From JAHJDS01 sp964569795 (lineage in GTDB: Bacteria > Desulfobacterota > Desulfarculia > Desulfarculales > JAHJDS01), in NCBI GenBank assembly GCA_964569795.1, contig CAZMVB010000006.1, positions 120,461-184,460 of the forward strand: a stretch of DNA of 64,000 nt, given 5' to 3'. Within the stretch, counting starts at the first letter, position 1. Every line of letters starts with the position of its first letter. A program made the position numbers and the translations under genes. Below, one piece after another: positions 56,298 to 64,000 of the stretch. Under the pieces are notes generated by a model. It was given only the letters and a program-made list of their open reading frames with translations. It did not search any database and was not told the origin of the DNA.

Positions 56298-57361
56298 GCG
56301 TCCCTCTTGGGCCACAGCGGCCAGTAAGTCCTGACCGCCCCCTCGAAATCCTGAGCCCACATTTCCCCCGCCTTTTCCCGGCGGGTCCGGCCCCGGTCCA
56401 GATAGCCTCCGAAGCGCTCCCGCACCTGGCGGTCGTATTCCCGCCCGGCGTCCCGGTCGCCTCGGGCCAGGCGGGCCGCGGCCCGTCCGGCCAGGGTCCC
56501 CGAGGCCATTGCCTGGGGGATCCCCGCCCCGGTGGTCGGGTGGGTCAGGCCGGCCGCGTCGCCGGCCAGCAGGACGGGCGTCCCGTCCACGACCAGCCAC
56601 AACCTCTCACGCGGGCCGGACACGGGCAGCCGGCCCCCGGTCAGGCGGAGGACTGATGGGCTGATGAGGCCCCGGGCGACCAGGGCCGCCTGCCAGTTCT
56701 CGAGCATCCGGGCCAGGTTCATTTCGCCCAAGGGCACCCCGCCCAGGCCGACGTTGGCCGTCTCGCCCTTAGGAAAGAGCCACTGGTAGCCGATCAGGTC
56801 GGGCCGGAAGGCGACCATCCCGCCGCTTACCTCTGTGGTCAGCGAGACCTCGATCTGGACCGCGGCCACGGTTGCCTGCCGTTTCAGGCCGGCCCCGGCC
56901 GCCACCCGGGACAGGGCCCCGTCAGCGGCGATCACCACCCCGGCCCGGACCTCGGTCCGACCGGACGGTCCGTCGAGTATCACCCGGCCGTCCCCAAATC
57001 CCTTGAACCTGACCCCGGCCGTGACCAGGGCCCCGGCCCGGGCGGCCCTGACCAGCAAGTGCTTTTCCCACCGGGGCCGGTCCAGGGACAGGCCCGGGGC
57101 CTTGACCCGGCCCTGTTTATCTGACAGGTGCACGGTCAAGTAGCTAGACCGTCTGCCGTGCGCCCACGACGGGAATGACACCTCCCGTGTCAACAAAGCC
57201 GGCACCCACTCGGCGCAATGGCACCGCTCGCCCACGTGGGCCTTGGCCTCGACCACCCTTACGGAAAACCCGCTGGCGGCCGCCTCGAGACCGGCCAGGG
57301 CCCCGGCCGGACCGCCGCCCGCCACCAGGACATCGACCCTATCCGGCCCGGGCCAGTCCAT
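56285..57361 (-). CDS. LipT-like flavoprotein (geranylgeranyl reductase family)
   Basis: 358 residues from ATG 57361. The FAD dinucleotide motif is DVLVAGGGPAGALAGLEAAA, with VVIAADGALSRVA and LLAGDAAGLTHPTTGAGIPQ for the remaining FAD contacts of the geranylgeranyl-reductase-like group. CHCAEWVPALLTREV holds two cysteines close to the flavin. Flavoproteins of this type (LipT) accompany lipS1/lipS2 in sHdr-linked clusters; a role in reducing a lipoate-assembly intermediate or electron delivery to the radical SAM pair is likely but unproven. It overlaps the ligase stop by 23 bases and lipS1 by 13. Confidence 0.65.
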   Translation of the reverse strand: MDWPGPDRVDVLVAGGGPAGALAGLEAAASGFSVRVVEAKAHVGERCHCAEWVPALLTREVSFPSWAHGRRSSYLTVHLSDKQGRVKAPGLSLDRPRWEKHLLVRAARAGALVTAGVRFKGFGDGRVILDGPSGRTEVRAGVVIAADGALSRVAAGAGLKRQATVAAVQIEVSLTTEVSGGMVAFRPDLIGYQWLFPKGETANVGLGGVPLGEMNLARMLENWQAALVARGLISPSVLRLTGGRLPVSGPRERLWLVVDGTPVLLAGDAAGLTHPTTGAGIPQAMASGTLAGRAAARLARGDRDAGREYDRQVRERFGGYLDRGRTRREKAGEMWAQDFEGAVRTYWPLWPKRDAWTN

Positions 57362-58922
57362 CGCCCGTCCCGGCCGCGGCCGAGGTCAGCCGGTCGATCG
57401 TCTTGACAAAGAGATCGGCGTCCAGTCGGCTCTGGCGCCCGTACCGACCCGCGTAGGCCGCCTGCTCCTTGCCCAAATCATAACAGGTCAGTGAGTTCAG
57501 GGCGACGATCATCCCGGGTACGCCCGTGGCGGCCATTTCTTGGTCGTGCTTGGCCAGAAAGGCCTCGCAGCAACTGGCCACGTAAGACGCCCCGGGAGTC
57601 CTGGCCAGCCGCTCCAAGACCGCCATCAGGTGCTCGAAGCTGGTGACGCTCACCGGGACCAGTCCTCGGGCCGAGGCCAGGTCGTACATGGTCCCGATGT
57701 CGCACTGGCCGCACCGGGTGCAATCGTCCTCGTGGCGAAGGGGGCAGGCCAGGTCCTTGGCGCAGTAGGGCAGCAGCAGCCACCTCGGCGCGGGAAATCC
57801 GGGCAGGTCCAGGTCGGCGTTGATCGGATGAATCCGATTAAGTTCCTCGGGCGAAAACCCGGGCCACTGGACCACGCCCCGCCGGGCGGCCTCGACAATG
57901 GCCCGGCCCAAGAGATCGGCCGAGGTCCCGATCAGTTCGCCGTCCGCGGCCCTGAAGAAATTGGCGACCCGGCGCGTCAGGAGATGGGGTTTGAGCGACG
58001 CCCCCCGAAGTGCCGTCTCCAGGTCCAGGATCAGCCGCTGGGGACGGGCAAAGAAGTCGCCGGTGATGACCGCGTCCTTGATCCGCTTGGTCGCCAGATC
58101 CGCCCACAGGGCCACCCGGGCGCCGCCGGTCTGGGCCCGCAGCAGGCCCTCGCCGCCGCTCGCCGTCCGCCGGCGATGGACCCAGTCCGTTGAGCGATAA
58201 TAAGGCAGTTCTTCTTGCAGCCGCCGCTTCTCGCGAGACGTGAGGTCTCCCGAAACCAGGTCCACTCCCAGGCCCCGGGCAAAGGTTCGGGTGAAGGCCG
58301 CCTCGAGGTCCGCGTCCGCCGGGGTTTTTCGTAACTCGTCGGCCAGAAAGGTCACCCGGCCCAGGATGCTCCTGATCTCGCGGCGCTTGAGTTTTTCGAC
58401 CGGGACCCGCAGGGCCTTGATCATCGGCTCGATGCGGTTGGCCACCAGGACCGTGCCCTGAAACAGGAAGGCCCGGGAAAGAAAGGCCAGGCCCAGGCCG
58501 GAGACCTTGCGGCCGTCGATCTCGATGTCGTTCTTGGGCCTGAAGGTGGCGGCCACCCCCAGGGTGCCGAGTGCCTCGGCGGCCCAGGTCCCCAAGACCT
58601 CGATGATATCGATGAACGAACCGGAAAAACCTTCGTCGCGCCGAACGAACAACTCGAAGCCGAGCATGTCGGGCGTGAACAGGATGGCCCCGCCCCCGGT
58701 CAGACGGCGGTTGATCTCGATCCCCTCGGCGGCGCAGTAGTCCGTCCGGACCTCGGCGGCCACGTCCTGGTTGTAGCCGACCAGGACCGCCGGCGGCGAG
58801 AACCTGAGGAGGCGGAAGGTCATTGGCGAGCGGCCGGCCTCGACCTCGTCCAGGATGATCCCGTCCAGGGCCATGTTCTCGGCCGCGCTCATCAGGCCGG
58901 TGTTCAGCAGTCGAACCTCCAA
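57339..58922 (-). CDS. Octanoate/lipoate-protein ligase fused to a DUF116 domain
   Basis: 527 residues from TTG 58922, three bases after the FAD-subunit stop. The N-terminal 245 residues are a lipoate-protein ligase: INRRLTGGGAILFTPDMLGF, FRPKNDIEIDGRKVSGLGLA with the catalytic Lys, and MIKALRVPVEKLKRR. About 245-330 fits the accessory (LplB-like) domain, giving an sLpl(AB)-type ligase. The C-terminal 190 residues are DUF116: YCAKDLACPLRHEDDCTRCG, QCDIGTMYDLASARGLVP and SYVASCCEAFLAKHDQEMAA, six or more conserved cysteines. It would load octanoate or lipoate on an acceptor for LipS1/LipS2; the DUF116 part may bind a cluster. No lipoyl-domain protein is seen in the window. Confidence 0.78.
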   Translation of the reverse strand: MEVRLLNTGLMSAAENMALDGIILDEVEAGRSPMTFRLLRFSPPAVLVGYNQDVAAEVRTDYCAAEGIEINRRLTGGGAILFTPDMLGFELFVRRDEGFSGSFIDIIEVLGTWAAEALGTLGVAATFRPKNDIEIDGRKVSGLGLAFLSRAFLFQGTVLVANRIEPMIKALRVPVEKLKRREIRSILGRVTFLADELRKTPADADLEAAFTRTFARGLGVDLVSGDLTSREKRRLQEELPYYRSTDWVHRRRTASGGEGLLRAQTGGARVALWADLATKRIKDAVITGDFFARPQRLILDLETALRGASLKPHLLTRRVANFFRAADGELIGTSADLLGRAIVEAARRGVVQWPGFSPEELNRIHPINADLDLPGFPAPRWLLLPYCAKDLACPLRHEDDCTRCGQCDIGTMYDLASARGLVPVSVTSFEHLMAVLERLARTPGASYVASCCEAFLAKHDQEMAATGVPGMIVALNSLTCYDLGKEQAAYAGRYGRQSRLDADLFVKTIDRLTSAAAGTGDGLARAG

Positions 58923-58924
58923 GG

Positions 58925-59803
58925 CTATACCTTTGCCTTGGCCCTTTCCAGGGCCCGCCGGCCGGCCCGCTGGGTCATGACCTCGATCATTTCCTCGCGG
59001 TACCAGGCCTGGCCCCTGACCGAGTCCCGGCAGGCGGTGTCGTCGCACGACACCCGGGCGGCCTCCATAAGCGTCTCTTCGGTGGCCGGCCGGCCGTTGA
59101 GTTTGCTCTCCGCGGCCAGGCTGCGCATGGGCGTCGGCCCGGCCACGCCCAGGCCGACCCGGGCCTTGACGATGGTTTGCCCCGGTTTGTCCAGTTCGAG
59201 CTGGACGCCCACCGAGACCAGGGCCAGGTCCATGGCCTTACGCCGGCTCATCTTGATGTAGCACCCGCCCGCGGGTCCCTTGGGGATTGGGATCAGAAAG
59301 CGGCACAGGACTTCGCCCGGCTCGATGACCGTCCGCGAGGGTCCGGCGAAAAATTCCCTGAGCGGCACCTGGCGGGCGCCGGCGGCCGACTTCAACTCGA
59401 GGGTCGCCCCCAGGGCCAGCAGCGGCCCGGCGGTGTCGGCCGACGGGGCGGCGGTGACGATGTTGCCGCCGATGCTGGCCACGTTGCGGATCTGGACCGA
59501 GGCCATATGGCTCGCGGCGTCCACCAGGATCTCGAATCGTTCGGCCAGGAGGCTGGACTTCTCGATGGCCCGCAGGGTGGTCGCCGCGCCGATGACCAGC
59601 CGGTCGCCCTGGATCTCGATTCCGGCCAGTTCGCCCACGTGCCTCAGCGAGATCATGGCCTCGGGCCGGGAGGGGTCCCGCCGCTGCTTGACGAACACGT
59701 CCGTGCCGCCGCAGACCAGTTTGGCCCCCGGGCCGTAGCGCTCGATAAGTTCAAAAACTTGGTCCAGACTCTCCGGTTTCAAATACTCGTAGGACGTTGT
59801 CAC
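58925..59803 (-). CDS. Molybdenum hydroxylase FAD-binding subunit
   Basis: 292 residues from GTG 59803 (AGGAAGGGCAGC upstream; an in-frame ATG at 59887 lies before the terminator and is unlikely). FAD motifs are AKLVCGGTDVFVKQRRDPSR and VASIGGNIVTAAPSADTAGP, with the CO dehydrogenase medium-chain-type C-terminal domain (KMSRRKAMDLALVSVGVQLE). It lacks the extra 4Fe-4S loop of 4-hydroxybenzoyl-CoA reductase. It passes electrons from the 2Fe-2S subunit to an acceptor. It heads the lipoate-assembly genes, split from its partner subunits by four genes. Confidence 0.9.
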   Translation of the reverse strand: MTTSYEYLKPESLDQVFELIERYGPGAKLVCGGTDVFVKQRRDPSRPEAMISLRHVGELAGIEIQGDRLVIGAATTLRAIEKSSLLAERFEILVDAASHMASVQIRNVASIGGNIVTAAPSADTAGPLLALGATLELKSAAGARQVPLREFFAGPSRTVIEPGEVLCRFLIPIPKGPAGGCYIKMSRRKAMDLALVSVGVQLELDKPGQTIVKARVGLGVAGPTPMRSLAAESKLNGRPATEETLMEAARVSCDDTACRDSVRGQAWYREEMIEVMTQRAGRRALERAKAKV

Positions 59804-59825
59804 CGCTGCCCTTCCTGAATTAAAT

Positions 59826-59856
59826 GGCCCGGGGAACCCCCCGGGGTCCCCGGGCC
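59826..59856 (-). terminator. Terminator-like hairpin between livK2 and the FAD subunit
   Basis: GGCCCGGGGA (59826-59835) pairs with TCCCCGGGCC (59847-59856), ten perfect pairs, followed on the minus strand by ATTTAATT. It would attenuate rather than fully stop transcription from the binding-protein gene into the hydroxylase operon. Confidence 0.5.
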
Positions 59857-59868
59857 TTTGACTTGGAG

Positions 59869-61044
59869 TTACTTGGCGATTGTCCACCTGCCGTGAACGA
59901 TCTTCAGCATGACCATGGAGTCGGTGCCCAGGCCGTTGTGATCGGTCGGGCTCAGGTTGTAGGTCCCGCTGACGCCGACGTAGTTGCGGGTCTTCTCGAT
60001 GGCCGCCCGCAGCTTGGCCGGGTTGGTGCCCGCCTTGCGCAGGGCCTTGGCCACGATCATGATCGCGTCCCAGGCGTAGGCCGAGTGGGCGTTGATCGGG
60101 AACTTCTTGTCATAGCCGAACTTCTTGTAGAGCTTGATGAACTTGAGGATGACCGGCTTCTGCGGGTCAGAGGCCGGCAGTTGCTTGGCGACGAGGAGCT
60201 TGGTGGCCGGCATCATGTTCCCGTTGGACGCCTTGCCGGCCAGTTCGATGTACTTGGGATCGGGCAGGCCGTGACACTGGAACAGGGGGGCCTTGATGCC
60301 GAGCTGGGCCCGGTTCTTGGCCACGATCGAGCCGGCCGGTCCGATGGTCCAGCAGATGATCGCCTGGGGGTTGGCCGCCTTGATCTTGGTCAACTGCGGT
60401 TTCATGTCCACGTCCCGGGCGCCGAAGGTCTCGGCGGCCACGATCTTCAGGCCGAACTTGGGCGCCAGCTTCTTGAGCCACCGGGCCCCGTCGCGGCCGA
60501 AGCCGTCGGTCGCGGTCAGGATGCCGACCCGCATCAGCTTATGCCGCTTGAGGTAGGTCAGCAGGACCGTGATGGCGGTCGAACTGCGCTGGGGCGACTT
60601 GAAGATCCACTTGTACGGGCCGAACCGTCCGCCCATGATCACCGGGTCGCCGCCGACGGTCATGAACACCGGGATCTTGGCCTTCTCGAACAGTTTCTTG
60701 ACGGCCATGCCCGTCCCGGTCCGGGTGGGACCGATGACGGCCACCACCTTGTCCTGGTAAATGAATTTCTTGGCGATGGACACCGCCTTGGGCGGCTTGC
60801 CCTCGGTGTCGCCGACGATCAACTGAATCGGCCGACCGTGGATCCCCCCGGCCTTGTTGATCTCGGCCACGACCATCTGGGCCACCAGCCCGGTCGGTTT
60901 GCCGATAAAGGCCGCCGGCCCGGACAGGGCGAAGAAGGCGCCGATCTTGATCGGTTTCTTCTTCCTGGCCATGGCCGGCCCCGCCGCCAGCACCAGCCCG
61001 GCGACGGTCAGCAACACGACCACTACGATAAACCATCTACGCAT
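59869..61044 (-). CDS. Periplasmic substrate-binding protein, LivK type (second copy)
   Basis: 391 residues from ATG 61044 (AGGAGGGAAGGG upstream). The signal peptide is MRRWFIVVVVLLTVAGLVLA followed by AGPAMA|RKKK. The mature protein has KIGAFFALSGPAAFIGKPTG, VVAEINKAGGIHGRPIQLIV, VAVIGPTRTGTGMAVKKLFE and GILTATDGFGRDGARWLKKL, the classic LivK fold, closer to the typical family than the plus-strand copy. No permease or ATPase genes are near on this strand, so it may share the LivFGHM of 5.5-10.8 kb or have its own outside. It is 30 bases after the PaaK-type ligase. Confidence 0.9.
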   Translation of the reverse strand: MRRWFIVVVVLLTVAGLVLAAGPAMARKKKPIKIGAFFALSGPAAFIGKPTGLVAQMVVAEINKAGGIHGRPIQLIVGDTEGKPPKAVSIAKKFIYQDKVVAVIGPTRTGTGMAVKKLFEKAKIPVFMTVGGDPVIMGGRFGPYKWIFKSPQRSSTAITVLLTYLKRHKLMRVGILTATDGFGRDGARWLKKLAPKFGLKIVAAETFGARDVDMKPQLTKIKAANPQAIICWTIGPAGSIVAKNRAQLGIKAPLFQCHGLPDPKYIELAGKASNGNMMPATKLLVAKQLPASDPQKPVILKFIKLYKKFGYDKKFPINAHSAYAWDAIMIVAKALRKAGTNPAKLRAAIEKTRNYVGVSGTYNLSPTDHNGLGTDSMVMLKIVHGRWTIAK

Positions 61045-61074
61045 TCCCTTCCCTCCTGCTGTTAGGTTGAGAAT

Positions 61075-62361
61075 CTACTCAAAGCGGTGATCGAACACCC
61101 GCTTGCTCTTACGCTCGCTCCGGGGCAGGGCCCCGTAGTCAACCACCTCGACCTCGGCCGAGACCAGGATTTCCTTCTTGATCCCCTCGCCCACCTGCCG
61201 CCGGATCGACTCGTCCCCGTCCGGTCCCGCGCCCTCGTCCCGCTCGATCCGGATGGCCATGTGGTCGCGGCCCGAGTCGTCCCGGGTGAGGATGACCTGG
61301 TACTCGCTGCCCACGCCCGGCACCCGGGACAGGATCTCGTCGATGTGGGCCGGGTAGATGTTCACCGCCCGGAAGATGATCATGTCGTCGCTGCGGCCCA
61401 CCAGCCGGTCGTGGCGGGGCAGGACCTGCCCGCAGGCGCAGCGGCCCGGAATCAACCGGGTCAAATCGCGCGTCCGGTAGCGCACCAGGGGCACCGCCTC
61501 CTTGGCCAGCGTGGTGACCACCATCTCGCCCGTCTCCCCCACGGGCACGGGCTCCAGGGTCACCGGGTCGATGATCTCCAGGATATAGTAGTCGGCCCAG
61601 TAGTGGATGCCGTCGTGCGCCCGGCACTCGAGGCCGGTTCCCGGTCCATACAACTCGGTCATCCCCGGGATGTCGAACAGCTCCCCCGCGCCCAAGAGGT
61701 CGGCGATGCGCTGGCGCATGGCGTCGCTGCTGCGCTCCGAGCCGTAGATGATTTTCTTGAGGTTGATCTTGTCCCGGAGGCCCCGCTCCCGGATCTGCTC
61801 GGCCATGAGCAGTCCCATGGAGGCGGTGCAGCACAGCGCCGTGGACTGGAAGTCCTCCAGGAACTGGCACTGCATGTCGATGTTGCCCGGGCCGATGGGA
61901 ATGGCCAGGGCCCCGAAGCGCTCGCAGCCCAGTTGAAAGCCCACCCCGGCGGTCCAGACCCCGTAGCCGACGGCGATCTGGACCCGGTCTTCTTTGGTCA
62001 GCCCGGCCATCTCGTAGCACCGGGCGAACATGTTCGCCCAGTCGTCGACGTCCTTCCGGGTGTAGGACAGGACCTTGCGCTTGCCCGTGGTCCCGGACGA
62101 GGCGTGGATCCGGACCACCTCGGAGAAGGGGACCGACAGCAGCGGAAAGGGATAGCCCTCCTTGAGGGCGTCGGCCGTGACCATGGGCAGCTTGACGAGG
62201 TCGTCCAGTGATTTTACGTCATCGGGCTTGATTCCGGCCGCGTCAAAGCTGGCCCGGTAATAGGGGCTGTGGTCATAGGCGTGCCGGACGGTCCATTTCA
62301 GGCCGGCCAGCTGATGGGCCGCCAGTTCGGCCTCACTCGTAAACGGGGGCATGAACGTCAT
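61075..62361 (-). CDS. Phenylacetate-CoA ligase family protein (PaaK type, canonical P-loop)
   Basis: 428 residues from ATG 62361 (GAGG upstream). P-loop VVRIHASSGTTGKRKVLSYT, A5-like motif IPGMTELYGPGTGLECRAHD, A7-like PLVRYRTRDLTRLIPGRCAC, RSDDMIIFRAVNIYPAHIDE, and the C-terminal catalytic-Lys region GALPRSERKSKRVFDHRFE. It should form an aryl- or acyl-CoA with AMP release; phenylacetate, indoleacetate or similar acids are likely substrates. In contrast to the ligase at 7.2 kb, all nucleotide-binding residues are kept. It is 11 bases after the hydantoinase B-like gene. Confidence 0.9.
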   Translation of the reverse strand: MTFMPPFTSEAELAAHQLAGLKWTVRHAYDHSPYYRASFDAAGIKPDDVKSLDDLVKLPMVTADALKEGYPFPLLSVPFSEVVRIHASSGTTGKRKVLSYTRKDVDDWANMFARCYEMAGLTKEDRVQIAVGYGVWTAGVGFQLGCERFGALAIPIGPGNIDMQCQFLEDFQSTALCCTASMGLLMAEQIRERGLRDKINLKKIIYGSERSSDAMRQRIADLLGAGELFDIPGMTELYGPGTGLECRAHDGIHYWADYYILEIIDPVTLEPVPVGETGEMVVTTLAKEAVPLVRYRTRDLTRLIPGRCACGQVLPRHDRLVGRSDDMIIFRAVNIYPAHIDEILSRVPGVGSEYQVILTRDDSGRDHMAIRIERDEGAGPDGDESIRRQVGEGIKKEILVSAEVEVVDYGALPRSERKSKRVFDHRFE

Positions 62362-62372
62362 GTCGGCAACCT

Positions 62373-64000
62373 CTACTTGCGGCGCCCGCGTATGTTCTCG
62401 GTCTGGTCCCGGTCCACCTCGCCGCTCGAAGGATCGACCGCCACGCCGTAGTCGTCCCGGGCCTTTTTCAGGGAGATGACTCCGTCGCGCACCTCGGCGG
62501 CCACCTTTTCGGCCGGACGCAGTCTGGGATCGCCGTAACCGCCGCCGCCGCCGGCCTGCTGGAAGTAACGCGTCCCGGCCGGAACGTTTTCCACCAGGTC
62601 CTTGGTGGTGCACAGATACTCGCGGCCGTCGGGGTAGAACAGCTTGATCACGTTGAGGGTTCCGTCCCCCCCGCCGTGGGCCCCGTGGGCCGGGTCGATG
62701 TCGCCGTCGCCGAAGGTGACCAGCTTGGTGTCTTCCCCGCCGATGATGTATTCCCACTCGACGCCCAGGCCGCCCCGCCACCGGCCGGCCCCGGCCGAAT
62801 CAGGCCAGTATTCATGGCGCAGGATCCGGTGGGGCGTCTGCTGCTCGAACATCTCGTAGTCCTGATCCAGGACCCCGCCCGAGGCGTCGATCATGCCGAT
62901 GTGGTCGTAGCCGTCCGCGCCCTCGATGGCCCCGGACCCGCCCTTCATGCCCATGAACCCGATATCCACGTAGGGCATTTTTTTCCGGGGATCGGTCCCG
63001 GTGGTCAGCGAGCAGAGCAGCTCGCCCCACTCGGCCGTGACCCGGTCCGGGATGACCGGGGCCAGGGCGCGCATGATGGCGTCGGCGTTGTTGGGGCAGA
63101 GGTGGTTGCCGTAGGTCGTGGCCGCCGGATAGGCGGCGTTGAGGATCGTCCCCTCGGGGATGATGATGTCCACCGGCCTCACCATGCCGTCGTTGTGGGG
63201 GATGTTGGGGTTGACCATCTGGAGGAAGGTCAGCAGGGTGGCCGAGGCCGAGCTGGTGTAGGTCCCGTTGACGAACCCGGTGGTCTGGGCGTCGGTCCCG
63301 GTGTAGTCAAAGGAGATCGACTCGTCCTCGACGGTGATTTTCACCCGGATGTTGTACACCGAGCCCGGGTTCTTGCCGTCGTAGTAGGCCTTGCTCTGGC
63401 CGGTATAGACCCCGTTGGGGATCTGCCGGATCTCGGCCCGCATCATCTTCTCGGTCGATTCGAACAGGAACTCCTTGTGGGCCTCGAAGACCTCCAGCCC
63501 GTAGCGGTCGATCAGGGCCAGGATCCCCCGCTCGCCGACGACGCACGATCCCATCTGGGCCTTCATGTCCTCGGCCACGATGTCCAGGCGGATGTTGGCG
63601 AAGATCAGGTCCCAGACGTCCTTGCGCCGCTTGCCCCGCTCGTAAACCTTGACCGGCGGGATGCGCAGGGCCTCCTGCCAGACCTCGGTCGCCTGGGGGT
63701 TGTAACCGCCCCGGACCGCGCCGCCGATGTCGGCCTGGTGGCCCTTGGTGGCGCTCCAGGCCACCAGGGTCTCGCCGGCAAAAATGGGCTTGTAAACCGC
63801 CACGTCGTTGTTCTGGTTGCCCAGACTGAAGACGTCGTTGTGGAAGATGACGTCGCCGGGGTGAATGTCGTCGCCGAAAAATTCCACGATGTACTCGCAG
63901 ACCGGCCCCAGGGAAAAGGCCAGGATGGGCAGGTTCTCGGTCTGTTCCAGCATCTTGCCCTTGGCGTCGTACAGGCCGGTCACGAAATCCTTGGCCTCGC
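62373..64000 (-). CDS. Hydantoinase B/acetone carboxylase alpha-type subunit, N-terminus cut off
   Basis: At least 542 codons; the frame stays open past a GTG at 63983 to the window edge, so the first 20-40 residues are missing. Family motifs: LYDAKGKMLEQTENLPILAF, HPGDVIFHNDVFSLGNQNND, GGAVRGGYNPQATEVWQEAL and the C-terminal GGGGGYGDPRLRPAEKVAAE then VRDGVISLKKARDDYGVAVD. HyuB partners with HyuA for ATP-dependent hydrolysis of hydantoins, or in ketone carboxylation (acetone, acetophenone). The HyuA partner should lie upstream, outside. Linked with a PaaK ligase, an acetophenone-type carboxylase is plausible. Confidence 0.88.
   Translation of the reverse strand, partial: EAKDFVTGLYDAKGKMLEQTENLPILAFSLGPVCEYIVEFFGDDIHPGDVIFHNDVFSLGNQNNDVAVYKPIFAGETLVAWSATKGHQADIGGAVRGGYNPQATEVWQEALRIPPVKVYERGKRRKDVWDLIFANIRLDIVAEDMKAQMGSCVVGERGILALIDRYGLEVFEAHKEFLFESTEKMMRAEIRQIPNGVYTGQSKAYYDGKNPGSVYNIRVKITVEDESISFDYTGTDAQTTGFVNGTYTSSASATLLTFLQMVNPNIPHNDGMVRPVDIIIPEGTILNAAYPAATTYGNHLCPNNADAIMRALAPVIPDRVTAEWGELLCSLTTGTDPRKKMPYVDIGFMGMKGGSGAIEGADGYDHIGMIDASGGVLDQDYEMFEQQTPHRILRHEYWPDSAGAGRWRGGLGVEWEYIIGGEDTKLVTFGDGDIDPAHGAHGGGDGTLNVIKLFYPDGREYLCTTKDLVENVPAGTRYFQQAGGGGGYGDPRLRPAEKVAAEVRDGVISLKKARDDYGVAVDPSSGEVDRDQTENIRGRRK

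Noticed and set aside
58925..59803. 4-hydroxybenzoyl-CoA reductase beta subunit
   Set aside because: The extra Cys-rich 4Fe-4S loop that defines that subunit is not present in this 292-residue protein.

Overview
The window is GC-rich bacterial DNA (about two-thirds G+C by eye). It has many GTG/TTG starts, dense operons with ATGA/GTGA overlaps, and an anaerobe-like gene set: livGFHMK-type uptake systems with PaaK-like ligases, a molybdenum hydroxylase, stand-alone AICAR formyltransferase and LipS1/LipS2 lipoate assembly. This best fits a Desulfobacterota-like (former Deltaproteobacteria) chromosome carrying one resident prophage. The taxonomic call is inference from gene content; there is no rRNA or tRNA in the window.

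Layout. 0-5.4 kb: a cut-off sensor on the minus strand, a degenerate receiver-domain protein, an M24 creatinase-like protein, and a large MASE3-like/PAS hybrid histidine kinase. 5.5-14.6 kb: an organic-acid uptake and activation operon, livG-livF-paaK-like-livH-livM-livK, then an AMP-forming acyl-CoA synthetase and a truncated acyl-CoA dehydrogenase. The paaK/livH junction carries five in-frame 39-bp tandem repeats. 14.65-17.7 kb: a full cobalamin riboswitch with its terminator, followed by btuF-btuC-btuD. 17.8-19.9 kb: an apparently exported O-methyltransferase and an APC amino-acid permease.

20.2-44.4 kb: a compact prophage. Its head genes are Mu-like (TerL, DUF935 portal, protease/scaffold, DUF2190, capsid, DUF1320) and its tail genes are lambda-like (tail tube, G/GT chaperone pair with a -1 slippery site, tape measure, M, L, K and J homologues, fibre). 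Lysis genes follow (M15 endolysin, holin candidates, overlapping Rz/Rz1). A 986-residue GT4-methyltransferase-GT2 fusion sits between the capsid and head-completion genes. No integrase, transposase, repressor or replication gene is visible.

44.5-47.6 kb: a Cys-rich protein, AICAR formyltransferase with a strong promoter, an 86-bp tandem repeat, a small membrane protein and infA. 47.6-59.8 kb (minus strand): a tight operon in which the FAD subunit of a molybdenum hydroxylase is followed by lipoate ligase-DUF116, LipT-like flavoprotein, LipS1, LipS2, then the 2Fe-2S and Mo subunits, a lipoprotein, a MoxR AAA+ ATPase and a VWA protein. 59.9-64 kb (minus strand): a second LivK-type binding protein, a canonical PaaK-type ligase and a cut-off hydantoinase B/acetone-carboxylase-type subunit, probably the upstream part of the same transcript.

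The two most interesting regions are the lipoate-assembly set nested inside the molybdenum-hydroxylase operon and the prophage with its glycosyltransferase fusion. Coordinates of starts were chosen from Shine-Dalgarno spacing and family alignment from memory; no database search was possible.
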